Below are positions 26,136-39,957 of a DNA stretch of 64,000 bases, piece after piece. A program made the translations under genes and the position numbers. Source of the stretch: Solanum dulcamara (taxonomy: Eukaryota; Streptophyta; Magnoliopsida; Solanales; Solanaceae); the NCBI RefSeq assembly GCF_947179165.1, contig NC_077242.1, positions 3,782,001 to 3,846,000 on the forward strand. The letters are read 5' to 3'. The notes under the pieces were generated by a model, which did no database searches, was not told where the DNA came from, and saw only the letters and a program-made list of their open reading frames with translations. Positions within the stretch are counted from its first letter, which is position 1, and each line of letters opens with the position of its first letter.

Positions 26136-27393
26136 AATGTGCTCAGAGTGTTATTTCCATCTACTCCGACATAATTATCTGGCAACTCTCAACTCAATGA
26201 CTTTCCTGACAATAATCTTGGTGTAGCAACAGCGCTTTCGGACTTAAGAAAAAAGGGGATTCACCTCTTGGTATTCATGAACTGGTGTTGTTGGGATAGC
26301 TGCAATTCCTAAATGTGTCAATTGGCCCAAATACATTCATAGTGACTAGGATGGATACCTCGAAAACTAGCAGTGAGCAGTGAATTCATGATTCAATGAA
26401 TGATATTACATAATTTTCCACAAATTGGAATAAAAGACATAAAAGAATTGACTATTGAGCGCTGAGGTAAGTATGGTTTTAAAGGAATTTCAGTCGGGGA
26501 GAGGCTTGATTAGGACTTTTTATTTTGTTTGTTGAATTTATAGATATTCCTTTACATCAAAGGAAATGAATTTAGATGTATAATTTAAATGGTTAGCTCT
26601 ATTTATAAATTTTCTGCATCAAAAGTCGAATAATTCAATAGATTGGAATGAAATTATTAAGGACGTAGCTCTTTCTATCAGTATAGCTTATTTCTTTTTG
26701 TATTAACCCATTTATTCTTCTTTAAAATTTTCGAGTTAGTTCTTTTGTTAAAAAGGGTCCTAAGAGAAATTAATCTGTGGGTCGAAATTCCCTAATGTGC
26801 TGCCTAATATTCAGTTCAATTTTTTGAGGCTTTGGAACAGCAGATTGGGGTTTGCCCAACAAAGAAGGAAATACAATCAACAAAGAAAATCGTGTATTAT
26901 TGCATATTAATTGAACATTCACGGCCTGAGTTGCAATAAAACACTGCATACAAACACACACTTCACAAATAAGTGATAAATCACCTTGAATACAAGCTTC
27001 GATCCTTTTTAATATAGACATCACACAACCTCGAATACAAGCTTGATCACAGACATCACACATCCTCAAATCGGTTACATTCACTTCCATATTTTGACAT
27101 AATATACAACAAGATGTGTATTACACATACCTTTGTAAGAAGCACTTTCATTCTTTGCTTGAACACTTGGGATCACCAGCACGCATCATATCTCTTGGCA
27201 TTAATCATGCCCACACACCATAACACTTCCAGAAACACGGACTGAGAGCAGAAGTATCCTACTTTCAGGACTTTATGGCGACTTAAAACTTAAAGCCCCA
27301 GAACGTATTTAAGGGTGCTAACATGAAGAAAAGGGATCAATTCCACATATAGCACCCAAAAAATTCAGTTCATCCAAATCCAACTTCTCGTTA
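26136..27393. other. intergenic and probable 3' region of VPS39
   Basis: The part next to 27394 is likely VPS39 3' untranslated sequence. At 26985-27055 a CGAATACAAGCTTGATC-type phrase is duplicated, which makes a small cysteine-rich open frame on the minus strand (26770-27090). I found no homology for it and do not call it a gene. Confidence 0.45.
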
Positions 27394-30300
27394 TCATCTT
27401 TTCCTCGACTGAGAGCCTCTTCCAACTGCCTTCATATTCTGTGAATCTCTGAAGCAAACAAAGTGCACAATTGTCTTACCATTAGGATAGACTGCAAAGA
27501 CACTGGCGCCGATCTTCTTGTTGCAAAGAGAACACATGCTATCACTTGTGATCTTCAAGACTGCTTTTCTTTGATTATACAGTTCATCTTTAACCTGTTT
27601 CATACACAGGTACAATGAGAGACAACAAATGCTAAACCACAGTGTTAGTAAACAATCTAGTTGTAGAAATTAAATACTCCAGTATTATTTTTCAATCTTC
27701 TAGACATTCCCTAACATAACCTCTAAAACAATTGATGCAAAGATGATAATTGGTAGTTGCCATAAAACAGAAAAAAACAAAAATAAAAGATAAGTCTTAT
27801 GCCAGTAAAGAAAATCATGTACTCTACACGTAAACTGTAAAACAAAGCCAGAAAACCCAAAAGACCTCATATAAACTGTGTATATGTCTCTATGTGTGTA
27901 TTGGTATGACCACAGTAAAATTTACCTGCAGGTTTTCACTTTCTCGCAAGCTTTTTATCACTGAAAAGTTTCGATACGCTTCACTGGATTTCCTCAGAAG
28001 AGGTGCAAGAAATGGAAGCAAGTTCTGCATGATACCAAAATGAATCAATACAATATTATGACAGCAAGATGTGACACATTCTCGCTCATGCACACATCGG
28101 TGCACAGGGCAAAGCTAGAGGTAATGATTCTGCAGTTATAATTTTAGCATGTGCATGAAAGGATATTCACTCAAACAAAAAAACGATGTCGCATGTACTA
28201 TCCCACAGTGGTGTATGTGTATTTTCAGAAAACCCTAAAGGGTCTACTACCTATATTCAGAAACAATTCTTTGTCCAAAGAGAATCAAGAAGATGCTGAC
28301 ATAATATCTAACAGTGCATGGAGAGTAGCATTAGATAGAATTTTACTTGGCGTAGTTGTTTCAAACAGATGCTTCTATATACTTGACCATTTGAAAGACA
28401 GATTGATCAAATTTCACCTTGCAGCTTTTTTAATGTGTATAATTCCAAAGTCAATATTTACAGATAATATAGCTGGAAACATCTAATATGCAGTTTAAGA
28501 CAGTGACTAATCTAAAAACCACACATTAGGAATTTAGGACATATTAATGTGATTAGTCTTCAGATGTATAGAGTACCATTACTCTTGAACGGATATCTTA
28601 GGCTTGTATTCTAGTGAGTTTTTTCTTTTGTAGTAGCTTTTCTGAGAGAATCACTTCTCCGTGCAAGGAATGATGTTTGTTTACTTTAGCCCTTTGATTA
28701 AAAAACGACCAACTTTCTCATCTAGCTCATGTATACCATCATGTTTTGATGGTTCATTTACCTGTAGTTTAGTGTCCCTTGGTAGTAGTTTCAGAGCTTG
28801 GGCCCCATGGATCCGATCCCACCTCTTGCTCAAAAGATCCAGCACCTGATCTAGCATAATAGTAGAACCTCCTTCCTCGGCAGCATCTTCTGTATCTCCA
28901 TCGCTCCTACCACTGTCAGTGCCACTGGGACTGAATCGTGTGTCCTCAGCGCCCTCGATTTCAGCAATTTTCTTGAAGCGTCCTCCTTTTACCTTTGCTG
29001 GAGTTCCTGAACCAACTTTTGGAATCCCAGGGCTCTGAGATGATACCAGATTAGTAATTTTCTTCTCAAAATTTTTTGTTGTCTTTGTGGGATTGAGATA
29101 GATTTGCAGTAGAGTCAGGTAAATGTTTCCATAAGATTTTGCCGAATGTTGTTGAAGTCCTGACTCGTACACCCGATCACAATAACAAAGTGCAAGTTCG
29201 GGAACATGAAGCTATAAATCAAAGAGAGCAATTCAATTCAGTAAAATGCAACACGAAGAGACAACTGAAAACACTTCAATGCCTGCCATCACATTCATAA
29301 AATTAGACATGTATTAATGACAAAAAGATGACATACTGATGCCCCTACTTAGGAATGCATACTATCCCAACAACATACAGAGAAAGAAAGTGTAAACGCC
29401 TAATCCAATGATATAACAAAACTATGTAATAATGTCAGACCAACTGGTACACTAACTAAAGGAAGAGTGAAATGATCAGCAAATGTCAAGTTCACAATAC
29501 AATTCTGTAATAATGCTTATGATGAAGAACTTGTACGGTTCATATTTTCTCCATACCTCAAAAGACCCTAGAAAGCACCCATACATTAGATAATGGACTA
29601 GCCTAAAAAAGTGCAGTTGAGGCGGGAAAAATACCTTGTGCACATAAATAGATAGTGCAAGTTCATGTTGATTCATTTTCCCCAACAGAAGTGCACGTTC
29701 TTCATACAGAGCATCTGGTGGAAGTCTCTTCAGTAACACCTCCGGATTATATCCGGATATACTCTCCAAAGCAGACAAAAGCTTTTTCCTTGTCGGAGAA
29801 CATGTTTTTTCATCCCATTTTTGCTGGGAACTAAGTTCAGCATATAAATCAATCACTTCTGAGAGATAAATTTGCACCTGCCACAAGTTACTAAGCGCAT
29901 TTATAATAGTCAAAGACACGCTCAACATTTTAGTCAGAAGCATGGAATTGAAGCAAAAAAGTTTATCCCCTGATAAACAGTTTTGGAGACAAGATAATTG
30001 TTTCCCAAGTTTCTCACTCAGGGTTTTTCAACCCAGCTTTGAGTTGAAAGGAGACTAAAAATGTGAGCTTCTTTCGCCATATCAAAGAGGAGAAACTAAA
30101 AGCCTTGGCTTTCTCACTTCACTAGCAGCAGTGTTTCTTTCATAGCTTTTCTGCAATATAAGGTACAATGGGGAAAGAAAGAGAGAAGCTACAGAAAAAG
30201 AGACAGATGAACGAGTGCCTCTACCATTTCATTCTGCAGATTCCCGGAGATGCTATTTTCATTCATGGCAATCATGAGTTCCAGATATGTTGCCTGCATG

Positions 30301-33300
30301 TTTGGAGCATGCTGTTTTAAGTAAGAATTCACCAAGTCCGCTGGAATGTTACCAGACAAGAATAGCTCAATGGTTTGCAAAGGACAGCTTTCAAGAACAG
30401 GCAATGAGAACTCCAGGACAAGCATGGGGTCAGTTGCACAAAGGGGCTGCCAAAACGAAGAAAGATATAATCAGGTGTATATTTAATGATAACTGATTTG
30501 CTTTACCTTGTGCTGAGCACAAATACAGTCTATAATAGGAAAGAAACCCAGGAAATTCCAGAAAACGTACATGTATAAATGATTAAAAAACATACATGTA
30601 TAAATGATTAAAAAAATTAAAGGATCAAATAGAATCCTAGACATATCACAGTCCCAAATCTTGACAATCCTTTCCACAAAAGTCATGTTGGTAGTTCATG
30701 ATTATGCTTGATATCTGCCTCGACAGAGACCCATAGTTCATGCTGCACTTCAAATTTCAACATAGCTGATCCAAAAACTTTACGAGCTTCCACATCTCTC
30801 AAGAAATTAAAACCTAAAAGGAAAAAGATAAAAGTAGATAAAGAAGCATACTTTGAGATATTCAATGATCATATCAGGCTTGAACTTCAATGAGAGCTCT
30901 ACAGGAGTTTGCTCTGACTTGGACTCTTCTACCAATTGATGAAGAAGTTTAAGTGCTTCACGATGCATTGAATTGCTCCTATAAAGTTCTAGAAGACAAG
31001 CATACTGCCTTTTTTTTTGCAGGAACTCCTCGCATATTTTCACATCACAGTAGTTGAGGGCTTTCAGAAAATCTGTGGCCACTGAGGACTGTCCAGTTAA
31101 TATGAGAGCTTGAAGAAGTGCAGTGTCCAGTATTGCAGCCATATCCCTAGCAATGGAAGTGATTGGAGCATGAATTCTGCCCTAAATGGATCAACGAAGC
31201 AACATTTTAGATGTAAATTAGGCAAGTAATACAGCTAGGTAGAATTACCCCAGTACTAACAGCTCTTTGAGGCACATTAGTTATTTTCCTTTATAAGTGG
31301 CTTCTTCCTTCAGTAGACCCACTAAACTAAGCCAGTACTTTTGCATATAGCAAAATCAGAACTTACCTCCCTGATTTTTGACTTTCAGAAGATACAAATG
31401 AAACGGTATTTTCCAGAAGGCTATAAATGATCTATAACTTGAATAATCCATCAGAATATTTTGCACTTACTGAATCTTTTCTTTCTGATAAGGTTTTCGG
31501 TAATTAAAAGTATATCAAACACAGACAGCCGAAAAGGTATTTACACTTGGATGCAAAGAAAGGTCCATGTTAAACAGCTCAATATAATTTGTGCAGCTTG
31601 TTAAACAAGATAACAGACTGGATACAATTTCCCTTGTGGAGTCTTTGGAAAGCTTTGCTTATAAATACAGAAATATACTGCTAGTCACATTTACCAAGAA
31701 GAGATCTGCTTAATGTGAAAACTTTGCCCTTCAATAGGGAATTTATTCGACAATAAAAAATTCCCCCCGGATGGAAGGCATAAGATAAAAACCCAAAGGT
31801 TACCTTGGTTGGTTTTTTGGACCGGCTAGTTCCATAAGAAATGAAATTATCTCCAACAGCATCTGAAACCACCTCTTCAGTTCCCTCAGCTGTGGCTTTC
31901 TCAATAACACTGTATCTCTTCTTCTGTAAATACTTAATCAGAGCCATCAAAGTGTTGTGACTCATTTTTTTGGATTCTATATCCATTTCATCAGATTCTA
32001 AGACATTTGAAGGCTTAGAATCCAGATCATCTGACAGACCAGAGGAAGCTCGGGAGAGATATGGTGCATCCCCAACATCCACAAATTTCTGTGGTTCAGG
32101 TATGAAAGATGATTTTGGAACAATAATGGATGGATATAAGGCGAGCACATAAGTGAGTTCAACTTGAGATGCCAGAAAATGTTCCATTGCTTCTTCATAG
32201 CTCCCATTTTCAAACAGAAAGTGTGCATATCTGTATCAAAAACTTGTTATCATTCTTCATGTATATTAGTTTCAATACTTTCTTTTTCTTTCCTTCTTTT
32301 CAAAGAAAATAATTAATGACTAAAACTACAAAAAATGAAAAGAAAACTAAAAGAGATAAGAAGCAAATCGTAATTAGAAACTTCTTGTCAATCAATGTTC
32401 ATATTTAATTTATTTTTTTCATAATGGTGGACTGGTGTCCATGCCAGCTCACACACACCTTGACTAATCCATGTTACCTTCTATGTCCCACCAACACAAG
32501 TATCGGGTAATTCTGCCCACCAAGGTTTAGCTAGATGAGAAGAAATCACCTAGTATTTTTGTCTGCTTGAATTTGAACCCTAGTCTCCAAGGCTTTTTCC
32601 ATTTCATTGACCACTAGGCTACACCCTTGAATGTTTTTCAAATTTCAACTTTCCGGGAAAAAGGGAGCACTGGCTATAAAATTGAGCTGGGATAGTTTCC
32701 TGGTCAAACCAGTACGCTGGCAGTCTTCCTACTCATGTGTACTATACTAGATGAAGTAAAACTTTTTAGCAAACATAACACCTCACATAAGTTTATGGTA
32801 ACAATATCCTATCCATTATTCCTGTCCAAAGCAAAAAATGTGCATTGTTATCAATAATTTCACATCTCCTACAGGTGTCTTCTCCTCACAGAGAGGCTTA
32901 AGACAGGGAGACTCCCCCCCCCCCCCCCCCGTCCCCTTTCTTATTCATTATAGCCATGGAGGGACTCAATGATATGTTGAAAATTGCCCACGAGAAACAT
33001 TGGTTGAGGGGGTTCAGAGTATCAAGTAGGGTGGGTTTTAACATGGAGATCACATACTTGCAATATGCTGATGATACACTGATCTTTTGTAATGCCAACA
33101 GAAACCAACTGATGATCCTCAGAGTTATATTTGTGCTATTTGAAACCATCTCAGGACTGCATATAAATTGGGAAAAAACTTCCTATACCCAGTCAATGAG
33201 GTCACCAATCTAACTTCTCTAGCTGGGACACTTGGGGGGAGGACTAATATGGAATGGAGGGAGTACAAAAGACTCTTCAACTCCTTCAAGTGCTCCTTTG

Positions 33301-36300
33301 TTTTTCCAATATGGTCCACATAAGCTCCAAGAGATCTGCTTCCCATGCTCTACTTCTCTAACTCTTTCTTCTAAACTTCCACGCTATCAATATGCCTTTA
33401 ACACAACCAAGCAACACACAATCAACTACGAACATGTTCCATGCTACATACCGTAACCAATATGCCAGACCAAAATGGAATAACAGATGATTAGTGTATG
33501 CTCCAGCAGCCTTACACATGGAAATATCCACAAAAATTTGGCCTCAGTGATTCTCATTTAACTTTCTACAGATGTTTCAATTTAGAAGCTTTACCATTTG
33601 ACTTGTGTTAAATGTAAGAACGTATAAACCATAACTTTGACTTAAACGAGGTACTATTGCAATTGAACTACAATGTTAACATAAGAAGTGGTAAAATGCC
33701 CCCTGCCCCCTCTGCCCGGGTTTGACCATGACCTAAATGAGATATATTTTTGTTTGTTTCAGGTAAAAAGTAAAACTTTCCTTAATAAAAACAAACAAGA
33801 AGGTGCTGAAAATTATCTAAATGAGGAGGGAGGGGGGAGGGGGGGATCACCTTATATGAATTGATTGCTCCTTTGCAGATCTAAGACTTGAATCTTCTGG
33901 AGGTAGCAATTTGCACAAAGCCAAGGCCTCCTCAAAGTTTCCAGATGCTGTTAGTTGTACAATCTGCATCATATATCATATAAATAAGTTGGAATCACGC
34001 TCTCACAATTAAACTCGGTGGATAATGGAACCTTTGTGGGTCTGTTCCTGAACCTCTTGGATCTTAAGTCTTTGTGGGTACAAAAAGTAAGAGGTTTGCA
34101 TGTAGTAGGGAAAAAGTGAGAAAGCCCATAAGGCATTTGATCAATGAACCATTAAACTAAAAAATGATTGACTGAGACCACTCCGTCGAGCATGTATGAG
34201 TAGTCAAGAAGTCTAGAGCACTTAAGTTGGTTGTTGACCAGCGGAAAGCATTGGAGAGTCTCATAAACAAAACTAATCATGTTACAACCTGAAATATAGA
34301 TTTATTTTGCAAGACTTAGACGATCAGTTTGTGTGTCTAAGGCATTCTCAGCTTAGTCATGAAAACCCCCAGTTCCTCCAAAACGAGTTATTCGGTTACA
34401 CGTAGACATAAATGTGCTACAGTTCCAATACTGGCTTAGAAGCATAAGCAAGATAGTTAAAAATAATATTAAACTAAACCTTCTTGGGTGACAATTACCT
34501 GTGCACCGAGAGGAACAGGAAATAATCCAAAAACAGAATAATCAAGAGCAACAATAACAGCATTGTTGCTTTGAACAAGACGGCGAACATTCCGAAGGAC
34601 AACTGTTTGAATCAAAGGATAAGGAACACGAAGAGAACGTATCTGCAATTTTCGAAAACATCAAACTGCATTATCTTTTCCGATTATTTAGAGCTAAGGT
34701 TAATCGCTTAATAACGAACAAAAAGTACGGATTAGCGAATTAAAAACTCAATCTACCTCAACATGTCGCGGTAAAAGACCTATTGTGTAGGGCTTCTGAA
34801 CAACAACAATTGCAGGAGCCTCTGACCAACAAACCCTCCCATCTTGGATCAACTTCCCATTTTGGTCTACTAAGACACCAATATTATCCTGAAACAACAA
34901 CGATTAAGCATAGTGGTAATTTTTAAAGCTGGATATTTAGTTTTCAAAAAAAACAACCCAGAACCAACTGGTACTGGTTCCATACACAAAAGCTGGACAT
35001 TTAGTTTTCAAAGATTAGGACTTTTCTCGAGAGAAGTGAGAGACAAGGGCTTCATCAACTAAATCATAGAGAGTAGAGTATAGATTCTATGGAATCAAAG
35101 TCATCGAGGGAATAAGAACAGAGGGTGCATCTAAGATAAAATCAATTCTGAAGTAAAAGTATGTTTTCCCTGCTGGTATGTGGAATTTGAAAAGTAACAA
35201 CAATGTGGGAAGATGGTCAGCCTCAATCCATAAGACAATAGTGGTGTGTGCATGAATGTGGAAAGAACTAGAAGGACAATCAACTCAATGTAATAATGGT
35301 AGTGATAAGCTTTAGAAGAATGTTGAATGACTAGGAACTGAATAGAATAGCTGAAAATTTCTCAGAAGTTTGGAACATTTCCCAGGTAATACAGCAACTG
35401 AAGACAGATTATTCTGCAAGATGCATAGCAAAGGTATACATAGTAAAATTGGCTATATAGTACTCATGTATAGTGGTCAGCAGGGGCCCAAATGGCCTTG
35501 GAAGCATATCTGGAAAGTGCAGATACCCTATAAGGTGGCATTTTTTTTTTGGCTAGTTGTAAAAATCATGCTTGACTCAAGACAATTTGATGAACCGGGG
35601 GTTGCAGTTGTGTTCAAAATGTGTTTGTGTGGGAAGGATTGAAATTTGACTAGCTTTGGCAAGATGAACTGCCCGCTATTATCATTTTTGGTGCAAGGAA
35701 AAATTCCTAGTTGATGCTAAAACTTTGATAGAAATCATAGAATCCCTGTAAGAAGAGCAAGGAGACATTTTGCTTCTTTTGAAATGTCAACATGGTTTAT
35801 GCACAACCTTTGTGCTGATGATATATAACATTATTACCTTTGTAAAAAAATGATAGTGTTACATTACCTTGCCCAAAAGAAGTTCTCCAGAGGGAAGAGA
35901 CACCACAAGAGGTGCGGCGATCCTCCCTGAAGGAAACACTTCAGACAACGCACCATTGGTGGTATTCAATATCATGTACTCTCTTCTAATCCCCAAGCAA
36001 ATATTCTCACCACACCAAGACATCGACTTGACTGTATCAGGAACTCCAAATTCCTTCACCTCCACAAAACCCCTCCCCCCTATAGAAGTTTCAAATAAGA
36101 ATCAGATTACACTAACACAACTCTTATAGCATGAGAAAAATACTATTAGCAATATCCAAACAGCTTTGGGCAAGAAACCTGAAGGTCAAGTCACCAAGTG
36201 CAAGAAGAAAGAATTTTATAGGCATTTATGATACTTGTGTTAAACTAAAAGCAGTGAACAGAAAACTATACCCCCCTCCCCCCCTATCCCGATTTATGTA

Positions 36301-37300
36301 ACACTCCAGCTATTTTATGATGTCACAAAATATTTGAACCATTCCATTTCTATACAACTTCCAAAAATTCAAATCATTAAACTAATTAAACTGGCGTCAT
36401 CTGATGTTTACTCTATCAACTATCTTCTCAACCATCAGTTTAATATTTTCTTCTACTTGCCTTACTGTAACATATAAATCAAGTTAATATCTCTCCGTCT
36501 GCTCAAATATTGTCATATAAAATGAGAGGAAAAAAATCTACAGATTTCTTTAGTAGCAAATACAAAGGACAGCCAATTCGGACCCCCTAAAGGTCATCGG
36601 AAGATCTGCAAAAGATTAGCTACAGTTCGAAAGTTATGTCTCTACTTACCGGAGGCAAAAACAGAAACAGGTGCATTCTTTTAACACATTTAACCATTAC
36701 CTATTATGTTTGTAACATCATACCAATGGAAAATCACTTCCTTTCACATCTAGCAGACACTGAAGTACAAATTCACTCATCTAAAATCATCAGAAATGCA
36801 TCAATGTCAAATGTTCAAATAACAAATATCGTAATTAAACTGCTATTCAAGTGATTACCATCGTGTCTGAAGATACAAACCCTCTTTTGCCTCCCAAAGC
36901 ATAAAAACCCTCTTTTATCATCCCACGAATACACATTAGCACCTTTAGCCTTAGTAATCACAGCTAAAGTCTCCAAATTAGGCAACCGATGGAATGCAAT
37001 GGACTCGGAGAGAGAAAGCAGAAGTTCTCGTGAGACAAGGACTTCCATGGACAGCATTTGTCGTCTGGAGAATCCATTCACAGTTCTTTCAAGCACATAT
37101 CGCTCTTGCTGAAGCCCTAAATTCTGGTTGTGATAATCGGATGGCGGAGATTGACCGGAAACGGAGGATTCAGGACCGTAAACACGGAGAGATCCATCGG
37201 AACAAGCGACGAGCAAATTTGAGCCGTATGATTCGATAGCATCGATTTTTGTGGCACAATTATTGAGGAGTTCGAAGGAATCGTACGCACTGTGCACCAT
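27394..37300 (-). CDS. VPS39: vacuolar sorting protein 39 (VPS39/Vam6), HOPS tethering subunit
   Basis: Twelve exons join in frame on the minus strand: 36859-37300, 35868-36079, 34757-34888, 34499-34642, 33851-33963, 31804-32230, 30852-31181, 30225-30446, 29635-29877, 28762-29211, 27926-28024, 27394-27594. The product is about 1004 aa, full length for plant VPS39. The first 290 or so residues form a CNH/beta-propeller region. An alpha-solenoid (clathrin-repeat type) follows. Exon 7 holds the Vps39-1 domain (about 505-575). Exons 10-12 hold the C-terminal Vps39-2 region ending in a CSLC zinc-finger-like motif. VPS39 binds Rab GTPase at the tonoplast and works with VPS11/16/18/33/41 in HOPS to tether membranes before vacuole fusion. 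A low-complexity acidic linker lies in exon 10 (about 830-870). No broken exon was found. Confidence 0.95.
32425..32632 (-). mobile_element. TS-family SINE in VPS39 intron 5
   Basis: Read on the minus strand it starts with a tRNA-like head, GTGTAGCCTAGTGGTCAATG, has a GGGTTCAAATTC B box, and continues with the TS-SINE blocks ACTAGGTGATTTCTTC and CCTTGGTGG. It ends at a GGACACCA-type tail before 32425. The TS SINE is a tRNA-Lys-derived family of nightshades, a match made from memory. It lies in the same orientation as the host gene. Confidence 0.8.
32848..33460 (+). pseudogene. LINE reverse transcriptase relic in VPS39 intron 5
   Basis: The plus strand, antisense to VPS39, encodes RGLRQGD, then FLFIIAMEGLN, then LQYADDTLIFC and ISGLHINWEKT. 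These are the ordered reverse-transcriptase motifs of a plant L1-type LINE, including the YADD active site. A 17-base C run replaces the usual sequence after RGLRQGD, and stops and frameshifts follow, so it is dead. It is in an intron and does not disturb VPS39 coding. Confidence 0.85.
35365..35645 (+). pseudogene. LINE zinc-binding (zf-RVT) domain relic in VPS39 intron 2
   Basis: The plus strand encodes a 90-residue open stretch with WPWKHIWKVQIPYKVAFFFW and, after about 30 residues, CLCGKD. This is the zf-RVT domain found downstream of reverse transcriptase in plant L1-type LINEs. The upstream part (35130-35365) is too decayed to read. It has the same orientation as the RT relic at 32848-33460, but VPS39 exons 3-5 lie between them. 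Confidence 0.8.
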
Positions 37301-38638
37301 TTATTTATTTTTTTTGCTTCGTTCTTTCTTCTTCTCCGATTGCTTTTGTCTCCGATGTCAAATTTTCAGTCCACGTGAAACGACGTCGTGTTAGCATGTT
37401 AATTGCTCGACTGGAGCTTTTGTTTTACAGTTATATGCTTTGTCCCGCTCTGTTTGGATTTTGTCCTAAACTTTACTATTTCCACACCCAAATTTACCAA
37501 ATACTATAATGGAAATATATGCTTTATTATTTATTTAGGTAAACAAAGGAATTGAAAATATTAGTACAAGCAGGATTGTATCCAGAGTTGGCTGTCTTCA
37601 AAAGGATTAATTTTGCCAATTTTTACTAACACGACAGCTATATGATTGAAGGAGGTGATATATTTTATGAGGTTAATTTATTTATGTAATGAGTGTTTGA
37701 AAACACACACGCCCAAAACTTATTTTTCAAAATTGAGTTTCATATGTATAATAAGAACACTTTACCATGTGTTTAGATGTTCAATAGTAAAAAATCATAG
37801 TTTGCATATCTAAATATAATTCGCGAGTAAGTTTAAGAAGTTGGAATATATTATGTTTTTTTCCCTTGTCTTCATATCTCAACCTCATCTAATATCAATT
37901 GTACAGTTTTATTTCACCTTATCCCGATCCTCAAAATATGTCTCCTTTCTCCAATATGATGCTACCAGAAAGAAGAACATTGATAAAGCAAGTAGTTTGC
38001 ATAAAGTAATTAAGAAGTAGTCTTGTTATGAGCATGTATATCAGTATATGGTAGTAACAAGAACATCACTTCTATGTGACTGACTGACTTCTCCGAGGTA
38101 GGTAATTATTGTGATATAATAGCTGAACAAGGGCAAAGGTCATTAGAACAACGAAACCTCAATATGAAATTTCAATCAACTTTTTATTGATTATAAGGTT
38201 CTCTAGTGTATTTTCTGCACAAACCAATATGTGAAGATCCATTTTGTGTTAAGTGTTGACATTCAAATGGGTGATGCATTTAATCTCAAGCAACAACAAC
38301 ATATCTAACTAGAATGTATGCAAACCTTATCCATACACAGAGAGGTTGTTTCTTATAGACTCTGACTCAAAAATTCATTCTCATGCAGTACACCAGAATT
38401 TTGTCGTCCACCACACACAAAACGCACAAAATTATGGATGTAAAGCAACTGCCCTGAATGACGGGTTAAGGCATCAAGCTAGACTAGAAAGAAAAAAGAT
38501 ACTACTAACACAGAAATTTAAACTCAGCATAATTAGTAGTATTGGCTAGAAGCCAAGAAGAAGATTCATACATTAGCCAATAAACATAAAATGGCGAGCG
38601 ACCATTTTGCTAGCAAAACACGACAATCAAAACGACAT
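37301..38638. other. intergenic: VPS39 promoter and 3' side of ICR
   Basis: Just upstream of the VPS39 start, near 37372-37390, lie CCACGTGA and ACGACGTCG, two ACGT-core sites of the G-box/C-box type bound by bZIP and bHLH factors. A CAACAACAACATATCTAACTAG-type segment near 38289-38350 resembles the tail of the SINE at 9410. The remainder is AT-rich with no gene. Confidence 0.5.
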
Positions 38639-39957
38639 TTATTTGTGGCCTTTCTTTTTCCAGAGGTCACCAAACATCTTAATACCAGAACCTTTTCTTT
38701 TTCCATGTCCAAAAACATCATCAGAATCATCAACCAAGCCTGGTGAACCCATGTAACTGCCATATCCACCAACACCTGGTTCAAATACATTACCATAGTG
38801 CTTATCCATTGATCCACACCTCTCCGGTAGCCTTCTCCCGTTCATCTCCACGCCTCCTCCTGCTAATACTGCTGCAGCAGCATCTGCTGCTTTCCTCCAT
38901 TGTTCTGTTTGGACTCTAAGTTTCTTCATCTCATTTTCTAATGCCTCTTTTGCCTTTTCAGTGGCTTCAAGTTTCTCCTTTAAATGAACTCCATCATTCT
39001 TGCTTGTTTCCAGCTCTTGTGTTAGTTGGTTTAGCTTGAGGTTCGTTTCGTCTTTATTGGACTTAGCAGATGATATCTCTTGAATCTTTTCATTCAGCTC
39101 CTTTTTCAGGCTCTCGTTTTCTTGGCAAAAAACCTGAACCTCTTTTTCTTTCTCCTCCAACTTGGATTTCAATGAGCTTATTTCTTCATCCTTCAAGTTA
39201 AGCTCTTCAAACGATGGTTTCTCTGGTTCAGCATGTGAAAGACTTGAACTTTTCAAGTCATCTTCAGCAGAGGGGTGGCTAATTTCAACATTTGGAGGAG
39301 GCTCCACAGTTAACTTCTCAACTGGAACTTCAAACACATCCGTTTCTTTCATTTCATCGTCATCTGCAATTTCATGAGTCGGGTTGTTTTTGTTGTCGTT
39401 GTTGTTGTTTTCTTGGATTCGGTCAGATTCAGCAACAGTTGGCTTCTTGGTTTTCTTGTCAAGCTGTTCTTGAGCTGCTTTTTTTGCAGCCTCAGCTGAA
39501 GCTAACTGTCCTTTAAGGGATTTGAGTTCATCCTGTGCTTGGCCAAGTTGGGATTCCAAATCTGCAATTCTTGTTCCTAGTTTCCTTTGATTCAGTGGAT
39601 CAGATTGAGCACCTCGTGGAGAGCGACGATCACCTAATTTAGGACTCCGGTCAGTCACTGGCCGATGGTGTAGAGGATCAGACTCAGAGCTTGATGTTCT
39701 AAGTTGTGAAGGGCCTCGAGGAGATTGCCTTTGAGGCATTTCTGATCCCCTATAACATATGAGAAACAAAATAGTTGCTGTCAGAAACTATGAATTGTAA
39801 CATATGAGAATGATAACTGTCCATAACAAACGGGACACGGATAACCTGCTACAACATGTTAAAATACACTGATATCAGAAAATATTGTTTACGTTTTACT
39901 CGTACGTATTTTAGAGGGAGTGCAAATCATCCCAAAAACTCACCTTGATCGTGGCAT
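38639..39957 (-). CDS. ICR1: interactor of constitutively active ROPs (ICR1/RIP-like)
   Basis: Two coding exons (39944-39957 and 38639-39749) join to 374 aa. The first has only 14 coding bases (MPRS plus part of R), and the join MPRSRGSEMPQRQSPRG fits the family's usual start. Residues 1-60 are Ser/Pro/Arg-rich. Coiled coil dominates from about 65-110 and 190-290. The family motif QWRKAADAAAAVL lies near 290-305, and the tail is short and basic (FGDLWKKKGHK). ICR/RIP proteins are plant scaffolds that bind GTP-loaded ROP/RAC GTPases and link them to exocytosis, microtubules and cell polarity. An acidic ETDVFEVPVEK block near residue 144 is also conserved. A 5' untranslated intron is likely (see 41081-41310). 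Which ICR paralog is meant rests on similarity and its DA2 neighbour. Confidence 0.93.

Noticed and set aside
28151..28486. 111-codon plus-strand frame within VPS39 intron 10
   Set aside because: It is antisense within an intron, has no recognisable domain, and its length is within chance for a long AT-rich window.
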